From an uncultured Eubacteriales bacterium (GTDB lineage: Bacteria > Bacillota > Clostridia > Oscillospirales > Acutalibacteraceae): a stretch of 25,707 nucleotides of DNA. Shown here piece after piece: positions 6,990 to 14,645 of this stretch; position 1 is the first letter of the stretch, and every line of letters starts with the position of its first letter. The DNA is taken from positions 1-25,707 of the forward strand of contig CAKSOB010000012.1 of the NCBI GenBank assembly GCA_934476545.1. Direction: 5' to 3'. The notes under the pieces were generated by a model, which did no database searches, had not been told where the DNA came from, and saw only the letters and a list, made by a program, of their open reading frames with translations. A program made the translations under genes and the position numbers.

Positions 6990-9329
6990 ATGGCAGTAAA
7001 AAAAGTAAAGCTGAACGAGGTCGCAAAGGCCTTGCATATGGAAAATAAAGAACTCATCCATCTGCTGGATGGTGAGAACAAAGAGCCAAAAAAAGCCACC
7101 AGTATCTTGACGGAAGAGGAACTGGACTTGGTATTGGATAAAGTTACCAAGGCAAAGAGCGTGGAAAACTTTGACGCATACTTTGTACAGCTGGGCAATC
7201 AGGAAGCGCCGGCTTCCACAGAAAAAACAGGAAAATCCGACAATAAGGGCAAGCAAGAAAAGCCTTCCAAACAGGGGGAGAAGAAAGTGCAAAAGTCTGC
7301 GCCACAGGCAAAGAAAGAAGACAAAGCACCGGTAACCGACGGTCCGGTAAAACGTCATGAGGGAAGAATCGTAGATACCAGATCTTCCAATGTCAATATT
7401 GACCGCTACAACGAAAAGTATGATCGTTTGGCAAATGAAAAGATTCGTACCGATAACGTGGTACAAAAGCAAAAACTGACCCAAAAGAGCAGCCAGTACC
7501 GCAACAAGCCAAAGCACGCAAAGCGGGAGACCGAGGCAGAGCGCTTAAAGAGAATTCAACTGGAGCGCCAGAAGAAGCAAATGACCATTCAGGTGCCGGA
7601 TGAAATCACCGTTGGTGAACTGGCGCTGCGCCTTAAAGCAACTGCTGCCGAAGTTATCAAAAAGCTGATGATGCTGGGCGTTATGGCAACTGTGAACGAT
7701 GTGATTGACTTCGATACCGCATCCCTCATTGCTATGGAGTTCCACGCAAAGGTAGAGAAGGAAGTCATCGTTACCATCGAGGAGCGTATCATTGACGACA
7801 GCGAGGACGATGACGATAATCTGATACCTCGTGCGCCGGTTGTAGTTGTTATGGGTCACGTTGACCACGGTAAAACTTCTCTATTGGATACCATCCGCAG
7901 CGCGCACGTTACCACCACCGAAGCCGGCGGTATTACCCAGCACATCGGCGCGTACCGTGTACCGGTAGGCGACAGAGAAATCACCTTCTTGGATACTCCT
8001 GGTCACGCCGCATTTACCACCATGCGTGCTCGTGGCGCACAGGTAACCGATATTGCAATCTTGGTTGTTGCTGCCGATGACGGTATCATGCCGCAGACCA
8101 TCGAGGCAATCAACCACGCAAAAGCTGCAGGTCTGTCCATCATCGTTGCCATCAACAAGATGGATAAACCAACTGCAAATCCGGATCGCATTAAAGAGCA
8201 GCTCACCCAGTATGAGTTGGTTCCGGAAGAGTGGGGCGGCGATACCCCAATCGTGCCGGTTTCCGCACTGAAGGGCGAGGGTATTGACGACCTTCTGGAG
8301 ATGGTTTGTCTGGTTGCCGACATGAAGGAACTGAAAGCGAACCCGGATCGTGCCGCAAAGGGTACTGTAATCGAGGCTCGTTTGGATAAGGGCAGAGGTC
8401 CGGTTGCAACGGTTCTGGTACAGAACGGTACCCTCCGTGTAGGCGACATCATTGTAGCAGGCACCACTGTTGGTCGTGTTCGTGCAATGACCGACCACAG
8501 AGGCAATAAAGTAAAAGAAGCAGGCCCATCCGTTCCGGTAGAAATCACCGGTTTGGACGATGTGCCGGTAGGCGGCGATATCTTTAACGCTGTTTCCGAT
8601 GAGCGTCTGGCAAGAGAGCTGGTTGAGCAGCGGAAGAACGAGGAGAAGGAAGAGCGCTTCAACGCACAGACCAAGGTTACTTTGGATAACCTGTTTGACC
8701 AGATGCAGCAGGGTCAGATGAAGGAACTGCAAGTTATCGTTAAGGCAGACGTACAAGGCTCCTTTGAGGCGGTTAAGCAATCTCTGGAGAAGCTGTCCAA
8801 CGACGAGGTTCGTGTATCCGTGATCCACGGCGGTGTTGGTGCCGTAAACGAAACAGACGTTATGCTGGCAAGCGCATCCAATGCCATCATCATCGGCTTT
8901 AACGTTCGTCCGGACGCTCAAGCAGAGGAAACCGCTAAGCGTGACGGCGTAGACATCCACCTGTACCGGATCATCTACGAGTGCATCGAGGAAGTAGAGT
9001 CTGCAATGAAGGGTATGTTGGCTCCGAAGTACAGAGAAATCTCCTACGGTAAAGCTGAGTGCCGTGAAGTATATAAAATTACCAACGTTGGTATGGTTAT
9101 GGGTTCTTACGTTACCCAGGGCAAGATTGTTCGGAACTCCTTGGTGCGTGTTGTTCGTGACGGCATCATCGTGGCAGACGATAAGATTGCTTCCCTGCGC
9201 CGCTTCAAGGACGACGTGAAGGAAGTAGCAGAAGGCTACGAGTGCGGCGTATTCTTGGAGAAGTTCAGCGACGTTCGTGTGGGCGACGTATTTGAATCCT
9301 ATATTATGGAAGAGTACAGAGAAGACTAA
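6990..9329 (+). CDS. infB: Translation initiation factor IF-2
   Basis: IF-2 is the GTPase that places initiator tRNA on the 30S subunit and promotes subunit joining. The 779-residue protein has an IF2N domain at 1-50, a lysine/glutamine-rich disordered linker (about 70-195), a second IF2N domain (about 200-255), the G domain with GHVDHGKT (from residue 289), DTPGH (335) and NKMD (389), and then domains II-IV ending in the typical GYECGVFLEKF region. AGGAGG at 6977-6983 precedes the ATG. It lies in its standard place after ylxQ and before rbfA. Confidence 0.98.
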   Translation: MAVKKVKLNEVAKALHMENKELIHLLDGENKEPKKATSILTEEELDLVLDKVTKAKSVENFDAYFVQLGNQEAPASTEKTGKSDNKGKQEKPSKQGEKKVQKSAPQAKKEDKAPVTDGPVKRHEGRIVDTRSSNVNIDRYNEKYDRLANEKIRTDNVVQKQKLTQKSSQYRNKPKHAKRETEAERLKRIQLERQKKQMTIQVPDEITVGELALRLKATAAEVIKKLMMLGVMATVNDVIDFDTASLIAMEFHAKVEKEVIVTIEERIIDDSEDDDDNLIPRAPVVVVMGHVDHGKTSLLDTIRSAHVTTTEAGGITQHIGAYRVPVGDREITFLDTPGHAAFTTMRARGAQVTDIAILVVAADDGIMPQTIEAINHAKAAGLSIIVAINKMDKPTANPDRIKEQLTQYELVPEEWGGDTPIVPVSALKGEGIDDLLEMVCLVADMKELKANPDRAAKGTVIEARLDKGRGPVATVLVQNGTLRVGDIIVAGTTVGRVRAMTDHRGNKVKEAGPSVPVEITGLDDVPVGGDIFNAVSDERLARELVEQRKNEEKEERFNAQTKVTLDNLFDQMQQGQMKELQVIVKADVQGSFEAVKQSLEKLSNDEVRVSVIHGGVGAVNETDVMLASASNAIIIGFNVRPDAQAEETAKRDGVDIHLYRIIYECIEEVESAMKGMLAPKYREISYGKAECREVYKITNVGMVMGSYVTQGKIVRNSLVRVVRDGIIVADDKIASLRRFKDDVKEVAEGYECGVFLEKFSDVRVGDVFESYIMEEYRED

Positions 9330-9372
9330 TTGCAAAGAATCAGAACATCCCAAAGCGAAAGGAGAGAGATTT

Positions 9373-9750
9373 ATGCCGGGACATCGTATGGAACGCATTA
9401 CAGAGGACGTACACCGTGAGTTAACGGCGATTTTTCGGGAATTGAAAGACCCTCGTGCGCAGCAGGGTATGCTGAGCATTGTGCGTGTGGAGGTTACAAA
9501 CGACCTTTCTCACTGCAATGTGTATGTCAGCTCCATGTTGGGCATGGAAAAATGCAAGGAGGCTTGCGTGGGACTAAAGTCCGCAGCAGGCTTTATGCGT
9601 GGCGAGTTGGGGCATCGGCTGAAGCTCCGTCATGTGCCGCAGCTTCATTTCATCCCATCGGATTCCATTGAGTACAGTGCAAATATCAGTAAGATTCTCA
9701 ACGATCTGCATCTGGGAGGAAACGATGATGACGATGACGCCGCTGAATGA
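9373..9750 (+). CDS. rbfA: Ribosome-binding factor A
   Basis: RbfA is a small KH-type protein that binds the 30S subunit and helps 16S rRNA 5'-end maturation. The 125-residue protein has the hallmark start (RMERITEDVHRELTAIFRELKDPR), the SIVRVEVTNDLSHCNVYVS strands and LRHVPQLHFIPSDSIEYS before a final helix. The start is the ATG at 9373, 6 bases after AAAGGAGAGAG; the frame is open further upstream into infB, but that part is not RbfA-like. Its last 26 bases overlap nrnA. Confidence 0.95.
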   Translation: MPGHRMERITEDVHRELTAIFRELKDPRAQQGMLSIVRVEVTNDLSHCNVYVSSMLGMEKCKEACVGLKSAAGFMRGELGHRLKLRHVPQLHFIPSDSIEYSANISKILNDLHLGGNDDDDDAAE

Positions 9751-10726
9751 GATTGCAGCCAAGCTGCGGGAGTGGGAAAAGATCACCCTTGTGAGCCACC
9801 GTGCGCCGGATGGTGACACCTTAGGCTCTGCGGTGGCGTTGGGACTGGCGCTGCGCCAACTGGGCAAGGACGTGCAGTTTCTCTGCAATGACTTGATTCC
9901 CAAGAAGTTCCACTTTCTCTTTGCGCCCCTGCCGGAATGGTTGGAGCGTCCGGAGGACCCCATTGCCGCCTGCGAGGGCAGACAGATTGTCACCGTAGAC
10001 GTGGCAGACCCACAGCTTTTGGGCGATACCTTAATGCCATTGGCGGAGCGGGTATCCATCGTGATTGACCATCATAAAATGAGCGCAGAATTTGGCGAAC
10101 TGGTCTATCGGGACAGCACCGCTGCTGCCAACGGAGAGATCATCTATGAATTGCTCCGGGAATTGCAGACGGATATTACAACGGAGATTGCCACTGCTTT
10201 GTATACGGCGATCACCACCGATACCGGTTGCTTTAAATATATGAACACTACACCCCATACCCATGAAGTGGCGGCAAAAATGATGGCGTATGGCGCACCG
10301 GCAGCAGACATCAACCGCTGGATGTTCGATACCATCAGCCGTGCCAGAGTGGAACTGGAAAAGCTGGCGTTGGAAACGTTGGAATTTCCTTACGACGGTC
10401 GTTTGGTGCTGATGGAGATCAGCCGAGAGATGATGAAGCAGGCAGGTGCTTCCGGCGAGGACGTGGAGGGCATCAACTCCATTCCACGGCAAATTGACGG
10501 CGCGCTGGTGGGTGTGACCATTCGAGAGCGGAAAATCGGCGGCTACAAGATTTCCATGCGGAGTCAGCCGCCGGTGGACAGCTCTGTCATCTGCGCCAAG
10601 TTTGGCGGCGGCGGTCATGCCGGTGCTGCCGGCTGCGTCTTTTCCGATTCTCTGGAAAGCGTAAAGGAACAGCTCACCAAAGCAGTGGGCGACTACTTTG
10701 CAGAGAACGGCATTTTACAAGCATAA
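9725..10726 (+). CDS. nrnA: DHH-family bifunctional oligoribonuclease/PAP phosphatase (NrnA-like)
   Basis: Members hydrolyse nanoRNAs and, in some species, 3'-phosphoadenosine 5'-phosphate, using two metal ions. Motifs seen in the 333-residue protein: LVSHRAPDGDTLGSA (DxD), VTVDVADPQ, VIDHHKMS (the DHH motif), DTGCFKYMNT and the C-terminal DHHA1 signature GGGGHAGAAG. GGGAGGA (9714-9720) allows starts at 9725 or 9728, both ATG and in frame; 9728 has the better spacing, 9725 is the longer form. It overlaps rbfA by 26 bases. This position between rbfA and truB is standard in Firmicutes. Confidence 0.93.
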   Translation: MMTMTPLNEIAAKLREWEKITLVSHRAPDGDTLGSAVALGLALRQLGKDVQFLCNDLIPKKFHFLFAPLPEWLERPEDPIAACEGRQIVTVDVADPQLLGDTLMPLAERVSIVIDHHKMSAEFGELVYRDSTAAANGEIIYELLRELQTDITTEIATALYTAITTDTGCFKYMNTTPHTHEVAAKMMAYGAPAADINRWMFDTISRARVELEKLALETLEFPYDGRLVLMEISREMMKQAGASGEDVEGINSIPRQIDGALVGVTIRERKIGGYKISMRSQPPVDSSVICAKFGGGGHAGAAGCVFSDSLESVKEQLTKAVGDYFAENGILQA

Positions 10727-10775
10727 ATTTGAACGTATTTTATAAAAGTTTCTAACCGGAAGGGAGCGCGAAAAC

Positions 10776-11687
10776 ATGGATGGAATCCTAGTCATAGATA
10801 AGCCAAAATCTTACACCTCCTTTGATGTGGTGGCAGTGATGCGAAAGCTGTGCGGCGAAAAAAAGATTGGTCATACCGGCACCTTAGACCCAATGGCAAC
10901 CGGTGTGCTGCCCATTCTTGTGGGGAAAGCCACCCGATGCGCTCCGTTCTTGGACGATACCGATAAGGAATACGAAGCCGAGTTTCAGCTTGGCCTTTCC
11001 ACCGATACCCAAGACATTACCGGCAAGGTGGTTTCGGAGACACCGCATCGTGTGACCAAAGCGGATATTGAGGCGGTGCTGCCCCAATTCCGTGGAGAAA
11101 TTCAGCAGCTGCCACCCATGTACTCTGCGGTGCAGATTGACGGCAAGCGGCTGTATTCTCTGGCACGGCAGGGCATTGAGGTAGAGCGGGAAACCCGTCC
11201 GGTGACCATTTATCAGTGCGACCTGCTGTCCTTTGACGAGGAAACCCAAAAGGGTACCCTGCGCATCATGTGCTCCAAAGGCACTTACGTTCGCACCCTT
11301 TGCTCGGATATTGCCTCCGCCTTGGGCAGCCTGGGCGTGTTGACCGCATTGCGGCGCACTGTGGCTTGCGGCTTCTCGCTGCAAACCGCTATGTCTTTGG
11401 ATACCGCACGGGAAATCGTGGCAAACGGTGGCTCCATGGCAGACCACCTGCTGCCGATTGAAGCAGTCTTTGCTGACGTGCCGAAGGTACTGGTTACCGA
11501 ATCCCAAGCCAAGCGATTCTGCAACGGCGGCGCTCTGAGTTTGGAGCGCACCAAGATTCCAAAATCCCAGTGGCTGCCGGATGCAACCTTCCGTGTTTGC
11601 TCTCCGGAGGATGAATTCTTAGGCTTGGGTCAGGTGGACTTGAAAAATACAGAACTCCGGATTCTCCGGCTGTTTTACGGAGCGTGA
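10776..11687 (+). CDS. truB: tRNA pseudouridine(55) synthase TruB
   Basis: TruB makes pseudouridine at position 55 in the T-loop of tRNAs. The 303-residue protein starts with GILVIDKPKSYTSFDVV and carries the catalytic motif HTGTLDPMATGVLPI with the nucleophile D38. Further family motifs are KEYEAEFQLGLSTDTQDITGK, the YSAVQIDGKRLYSLARQGIEVER segment and CSKGTYVRTLCSDI. The C-terminal third forms a PUA-like region. The ATG follows AAGGGAG by about 9 bases. It ends 2 bases before the preferred ribF start. Confidence 0.97.
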   Translation: MDGILVIDKPKSYTSFDVVAVMRKLCGEKKIGHTGTLDPMATGVLPILVGKATRCAPFLDDTDKEYEAEFQLGLSTDTQDITGKVVSETPHRVTKADIEAVLPQFRGEIQQLPPMYSAVQIDGKRLYSLARQGIEVERETRPVTIYQCDLLSFDEETQKGTLRIMCSKGTYVRTLCSDIASALGSLGVLTALRRTVACGFSLQTAMSLDTAREIVANGGSMADHLLPIEAVFADVPKVLVTESQAKRFCNGGALSLERTKIPKSQWLPDATFRVCSPEDEFLGLGQVDLKNTELRILRLFYGA

Positions 11688-11689
11688 CC

Positions 11690-12595
11690 ATGGAAATACG
11701 CACAACATTAGCGGGCGCACAACTGCCTGAATCCACTGCGATTGCCATCGGCTGCTTTGACGGCGTGCATTTGGCGCATCGAAGAATTTTGGAAAACGTG
11801 ATTCGCCAAAAGAAAAACGGGCTGCGTCCGGCAGTGTTTACCTTTTCCGATTCCACCAACAAAAATGTTCCTCAGCTCGTCACAACCGAGGACAAGCTGG
11901 CACTGTTTAAAGAAATGGGTATTGAGTTAGTATATCTGCTGTCTTTTCAAGCGGTGAAGAATTATACGGCAAAGCAGTTTGTCACCGAGATTTTGCAAAA
12001 AATCTGTGGGGCAAAGATGGTTTGCTGTGGGTATAATTTCCACTTTGGCAAAGGCGGCGCAGGCGATACCCAGCTTCTCTATACCTTGGGTGAGTCCCTA
12101 GGCATGGAGGTCTTGGTGGTACCGCAGCTCAACTTGGAACTGACCCCCATCAGTTCCACTCGCATTCGTACCTTACTGGAGGAAGGGCGTGTGGAGATGG
12201 CAAGCGCCCTGCTGGGACGGAAGTTTTCCTTCTGCTTTCCGGTGGCACACGGACGGCAGTTGGGCAGACAAATCGGTGTTCCCACAATCAACCAACTACT
12301 GCCGGAGAACTTCCTCTGCCCCAAACGAGGGGTGTATGTGTCCACAGTAGAGGTGGCAGGCAAACGCTACCACGGCGTAACCAACATCGGTGTAAAGCCT
12401 ACGGTGGGCGGCGAAACCAATCCCTCGGCGGAAACTTGGATTTCGGATTTCTCCGGCGATTTGTACGGAAAATCCATTCGAGTCACCCTCCACCATTTCT
12501 TGCGGGCGGAGCGGAAGTTTCCGGACTTGGACAGCTTACGCAGTCAAATTGAAGCAGATATTATTGCCGCCAAGCATTGGTCGGAATATTTATAA
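11690..12595 (+). CDS. ribF: Bifunctional riboflavin kinase/FAD synthetase
   Basis: RibF phosphorylates riboflavin to FMN and adenylylates FMN to FAD. In the 301-residue protein the N-terminal nucleotidyltransferase domain shows GCFDGVHLAHRRIL (21-34), VVCCGYNFHFGKGGAGD-like residues and PISSTRIRTLLEEG. The C-terminal riboflavin kinase domain shows GRQIGVPTINQLLP, GVYVSTVEV, GVTNIGVKPTVGG and ETWISDFSGDLYGK. The usual HxGH of the transferase is HLAH here. I prefer the ATG at 11690, 7 bases after GGAG, over the GTG at 11684, which is only one base from it. It is the last gene of the operon and is followed by a strong terminator. Confidence 0.94.
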   Translation: MEIRTTLAGAQLPESTAIAIGCFDGVHLAHRRILENVIRQKKNGLRPAVFTFSDSTNKNVPQLVTTEDKLALFKEMGIELVYLLSFQAVKNYTAKQFVTEILQKICGAKMVCCGYNFHFGKGGAGDTQLLYTLGESLGMEVLVVPQLNLELTPISSTRIRTLLEEGRVEMASALLGRKFSFCFPVAHGRQLGRQIGVPTINQLLPENFLCPKRGVYVSTVEVAGKRYHGVTNIGVKPTVGGETNPSAETWISDFSGDLYGKSIRVTLHHFLRAERKFPDLDSLRSQIEADIIAAKHWSEYL

Positions 12596-12603
12596 AATCA
12601 ATT

Positions 12604-12640
12604 TACCGAAGATTCAAAAAGGGAGTCTTCGGTATTTTTT
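12604..12640 (+). terminator. Terminator of the rimP-ribF operon
   Basis: A perfect 9-bp stem (12604-12612 with 12626-12634), a 13-base loop and six T, starting 8 bases after the ribF stop codon. Confidence 0.92.
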
Positions 12641-12647
12641 ATGCAGC

Positions 12648-12676
12648 AAAAAAGCAGCTTCCAAAGAAGCTGCTTT
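12648..12676 (-). terminator. Terminator of the DegV-family gene
   Basis: A perfect 11-bp stem (12651-12661 with 12666-12676) with a 4-base loop. On the minus strand it ends in a run of T (the A run at 12648-12653), about 40 bases after the stop codon of the minus-strand gene. Confidence 0.85.
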
Positions 12677-12691
12677 CAAGATAGTAGAGAT

Positions 12692-12716
12692 AGACGTACC
12701 TTGGTACGTCTTTTTT
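12692..12716 (+). terminator. Second plus-strand terminator-like hairpin
   Basis: A perfect 9-bp stem (12692-12700 with 12703-12711), a 2-base loop and six T, ending 2 bases before the end of the convergent gene. It would stop any plus-strand read-through from the ribF operon before it runs antisense into the DegV-family gene. The 2-base loop is tight, so the two innermost pairs probably open. Confidence 0.75.
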
Positions 12717-12717
12717 G

Positions 12718-13593
12718 TTAGCTTTCTCGCTTTTTGCCAAAGTAAAGAATCGCCACAATAGAAGGGCCGGTGTGTGCGCCGATGATGGGGCCTACTGTGG
12801 TAATAGAAACAGTTTTCACGCCGGTTTTCTCTTTGATTTGCTTTACACAGTATTCCGCATCCTCCAAGCAATCGCCGTGGGCAACGTACACCGGGGCTTT
12901 GTCCGGCAGATAGCTTTCGGCAAAGCGCTCCACCAAATAATCCAAAGAGGCTTTTCGTCCTCGCACCTTGTCCACCGGAACCAGTGCGCCTGCCTCGTTA
13001 ATTTGAATGATAGGCTTGATATTCAGCATGGTGCCAACCATGGCAGAGGCAGCGGAGATACGCCCGCCTCGCTTTAAGTCGTTGAGGTTGTCCACGGTGA
13101 GCCAGTGGCGAATGTTGCTGCGGGATTCCTCCGCCCAAGTATGCACATAGTCGATGGATTTCCCCTGCGCCCGTAAAATCACACACTCTTCCACCAAAAG
13201 CCGTTCTCCGCTGCTTGCAGAGCGAGAATCCACCACCAGAACCTTTCGGTCAGGGTAGCGCTCGGTCAGCTCCTGAGCAGCCATACAAGCGTTGTGGTAG
13301 CTGCCGGTGAGGGCAGAGGAGAAGCAAATGAACAAAATATCTTGTCCCGCTTGCAGGGTCGGCTCCAACCATTCCTCGTATTGCGCCGCAGGAATTTGAG
13401 AGGTGGTGGGAATTTTTCCGGCACGCATGGCAGCGTAAAAATCTTTAGGGGACATTTCATGATTCTCCGGTGTTTGATGATAGGTAACACCGTCAATCAG
13501 AAATGCCATGGGCAAAACGTGAACGTTTAATCTGGATGCCTCCTTTGGCTGCATATCCACGGTGGCATCGGTAAAAATTGCATATGGGATCAT
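12718..13593 (-). CDS. DegV-family fatty-acid-binding protein
   Basis: DegV proteins bind a fatty acid and, in some Gram-positive bacteria, serve as the FakB subunit of fatty acid kinase (FakAB); no fakA gene is in this window. The 291-residue protein has the family layout: IFTDATVDMQPKEA at the start, TYHQTPENHEMSPKDFYAAMRAGKIPTTSQ, then FICFSSALTGSYHNA, VVDSRSASSGERLLVEE, the RGGRISAASAMVGTMLNIKPII block and a late GPIIGAHTGPSI motif. The ATG at 13593 follows AAGGAG by about 8 bases; the frame is open further upstream, but only into terminator sequence. The space between that terminator hairpin (13628-13662) and the start codon is too small for a promoter, so transcription probably comes from further upstream. 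Confidence 0.93.
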   Translation of the reverse strand: MIPYAIFTDATVDMQPKEASRLNVHVLPMAFLIDGVTYHQTPENHEMSPKDFYAAMRAGKIPTTSQIPAAQYEEWLEPTLQAGQDILFICFSSALTGSYHNACMAAQELTERYPDRKVLVVDSRSASSGERLLVEECVILRAQGKSIDYVHTWAEESRSNIRHWLTVDNLNDLKRGGRISAASAMVGTMLNIKPIIQINEAGALVPVDKVRGRKASLDYLVERFAESYLPDKAPVYVAHGDCLEDAEYCVKQIKEKTGVKTVSITTVGPIIGAHTGPSIVAILYFGKKRES

Positions 13594-13627
13594 AGGGGAA
13601 CTCCTTTCGGGGTTTGAAATTGGGCAA

Positions 13628-13662
13628 TAAAAAGGAAAAGACCTCGGCGTAGCCGAGGTCTT
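13628..13662 (-). terminator. Terminator-like hairpin between the structured RNA and the degV-type gene
   Basis: A perfect, GC-rich 11-bp stem (13638-13648 with 13652-13662) with a 3-base loop. On the minus strand the stem is followed by TTTTCCTTTTT. It lies 35 bases before the degV-type start codon, so it is placed to end or attenuate transcription entering that gene. Confidence 0.8.
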
Positions 13663-13672
13663 GAACGATTTC

Positions 13673-13868
13673 AAAAAAGCCCGCCCGGCCGTAATGTGCT
13701 AGAATAACCTGCTACTAAAGAAGCAGGTGGGTGCTGTCCCGGTGGGTTCATGCTCCCTTCGTCCAACAAAGTTGGGAGGTCTGCAATCTGCCGTCGGAGA
13801 CCGGCTCCCGATTTAAAGGTTGTAGGGTTACTTACGCAACGGTCCGCGAACCAGGCAGGGATTTTTTT
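13673..13868 (-). ncRNA. ssrS: Probable 6S RNA
   Basis: 6S RNA mimics an open promoter and holds the sigma-A RNA polymerase holoenzyme. A non-coding stretch of about 190 bases folds, on the minus strand, into a long closing stem (13851-13860 with 13680-13688, one bulge and one G-U pair), then UUCGC, then a second short helix (GGACCG with CGGCC). This order (stem, UUCGC bulge, helix, open bubble) is that of E. coli 6S RNA. A perfect 7-bp hairpin (13707-13728 region) lies in the 3' side of the central bubble, as in E. coli, and GAGCAUG occurs in the inner arm. The closing stem is followed by six U, which gives an intrinsic terminator. The minus strand is favoured by these features and by the upstream promoter. 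A riboswitch-type leader of the degV-type gene is the main alternative. The exact 5' end is not known. Confidence 0.68.
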
Positions 13869-14073
13869 GTAATCGTTTTGTGTTCCTAATCAGTTCATTT
13901 CACTGGATTTATTCTATCATGGTTTCTTCTGTTTAATTTTCTATAAAAGAATTATAAACGGAGAAAGCAAAGTTTTTTCACAGAAAATAAATGATAAATT
14001 CTATGCAAAATCACCATTTAAATAGGAAGTTTCACCAAACTTTCCATAAAATGCAAAAAAATTTCGAAAATAG
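13869..14073. other. AT-rich intergenic region without a gene
   Basis: About 200 bases, much richer in A and T than the flanks, with no credible coding frame. It lies between the terminator of the DUF1292 gene and the structured RNA and carries the predicted minus-strand promoter(s) of that RNA. No other structure was found. Confidence 0.6.
13911..13919 (-). promoter_or_regulatory. Predicted extended -10 promoter of the structured RNA
   Basis: On the minus strand TGA-TAGAAT (13919 down to 13911) is an extended -10 element, about 45 bases before the closing stem. No good -35 is seen. A second candidate -10, TATAAT, lies at 13956-13951 on the same strand. A longer precursor processed to the mature RNA would fit either. 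Confidence 0.45.
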
Positions 14074-14075
14074 AC

Positions 14076-14127
14076 AAAAAAACAGCCAGCTTGACACAAT
14101 CCTTGAAACTGTGCATCAAACTGACTG
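14076..14127 (-). terminator. Terminator of the DUF1292 gene
   Basis: On the minus strand a long stem of 12 continuous pairs (14116-14127 with 14083-14094, two of them G-U), extended by CACA/TGTG after a two-base bulge, is followed by seven T. It starts 13 bases after the stop codon. The G-U pairs are valid only in the minus-strand RNA, which confirms the direction. Confidence 0.85.
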
Positions 14128-14139
14128 ATTTGTGTAAAA

Positions 14140-14442
14140 TTACTCGCCGATTTCCTCGTCTGCGGATTCAAACAGCTCATCGAAACGAGCCTCGAAGATT
14201 TCAGCCAGCTTGTCCAGCAAAGCCTCGTCCTCAACCTCAGCAAGCTGCTCCTCACCGTTCTCTTCGATTACCTCAAAGATGTAGTAGGTTTCAGCATCCA
14301 AAGCGTTGTCCGGCTCAGTGAAGGTAGGCAACAGTGCGTAGAAGCAGCCCTCTTCTGTTTCTATGGCATCGAGGATTTCAAACTCATGCTCGTTGCCCTC
14401 ATCATCAATGAGGGTCAACAGATCCAGTTCTTGTTCATCCAT
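14140..14442 (-). CDS. DUF1292 family protein (YrzB-like)
   Basis: A 100-residue, very acidic protein with the DUF1292 pattern: LTLIDDEGNEHEFEILDAIETEEGCFYALLP, then ETYYIFEVIEENGEEQLAEVEDEALLDKLAEIF. Family members are small cytoplasmic proteins of Firmicutes with no established function. I chose the ATG at 14442 because AGGAG lies 8 bases upstream; a GTG at 14451 directly abuts AGGAG and is too close. It has its own strong promoter and terminator, so it is a single-gene unit. In other Firmicutes the family often lies near the holliday-junction resolvase YqgF/RuvX and alaS, which are not present here. Confidence 0.88.
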   Translation of the reverse strand: MDEQELDLLTLIDDEGNEHEFEILDAIETEEGCFYALLPTFTEPDNALDAETYYIFEVIEENGEEQLAEVEDEALLDKLAEIFEARFDELFESADEEIGE

Positions 14443-14476
14443 TTGATTCACTCCTATTCTTAAAATCTATTCTACT

Positions 14477-14505
14477 ATTGTACCGTGACGGTGGCGAGAA
14501 GTCAA
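14477..14505 (-). promoter_or_regulatory. Sigma-A promoter of the DUF1292 gene
   Basis: On the minus strand TTGACT (14505-14500), 17 bases, TACAAT (14482-14477). It is about 35 bases before the start codon and divergent from the thioredoxin reductase promoter. Confidence 0.85.
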
Positions 14506-14570
14506 CCGAAATCGCAGAGAATTTCTGGAAATATTTCGTGAACTTTGTGTAATTTTTTCATTTTTTGGGA

Positions 14571-14599
14571 TTGAGTTTCCGAAAAATGTCTACTATAAT
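14571..14599 (+). promoter_or_regulatory. Sigma-A promoter of the thioredoxin reductase gene
   Basis: TTGAGT (14571-14576), exactly 17 bases, TATAAT (14594-14599), about 47 bases before the ATG. Confidence 0.85.
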
Positions 14600-14645
14600 G
14601 AAAAGAAGCAGCGTTTTCAACGAATACGAAAAGGAGGGACTTGCA

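Noticed and set aside
7881..9479. 532-codon open frame on the minus strand opposite infB.
   Set aside because: Antisense shadow of a highly conserved gene; the predicted product has no family resemblance and no start signals.
12715..13077. Plus-strand open frame of 120 codons antisense to the degV-type gene.
   Set aside because: No ribosome binding site; it begins right after a plus-strand terminator.
13791..13805. Plus-strand GTCGGAGACCGGC resembling the B12 box of cobalamin riboswitches.
   Set aside because: One base short of the box and the rest of the cobalamin riboswitch core is absent; the region folds better as 6S RNA on the other strand.
13680..13868. 6S RNA on the plus strand.
   Set aside because: The long stem also forms there and a T run follows, but there is no promoter upstream on the plus strand, and the UUCGC bulge and 3'-bubble hairpin fall in the expected order only on the minus strand.
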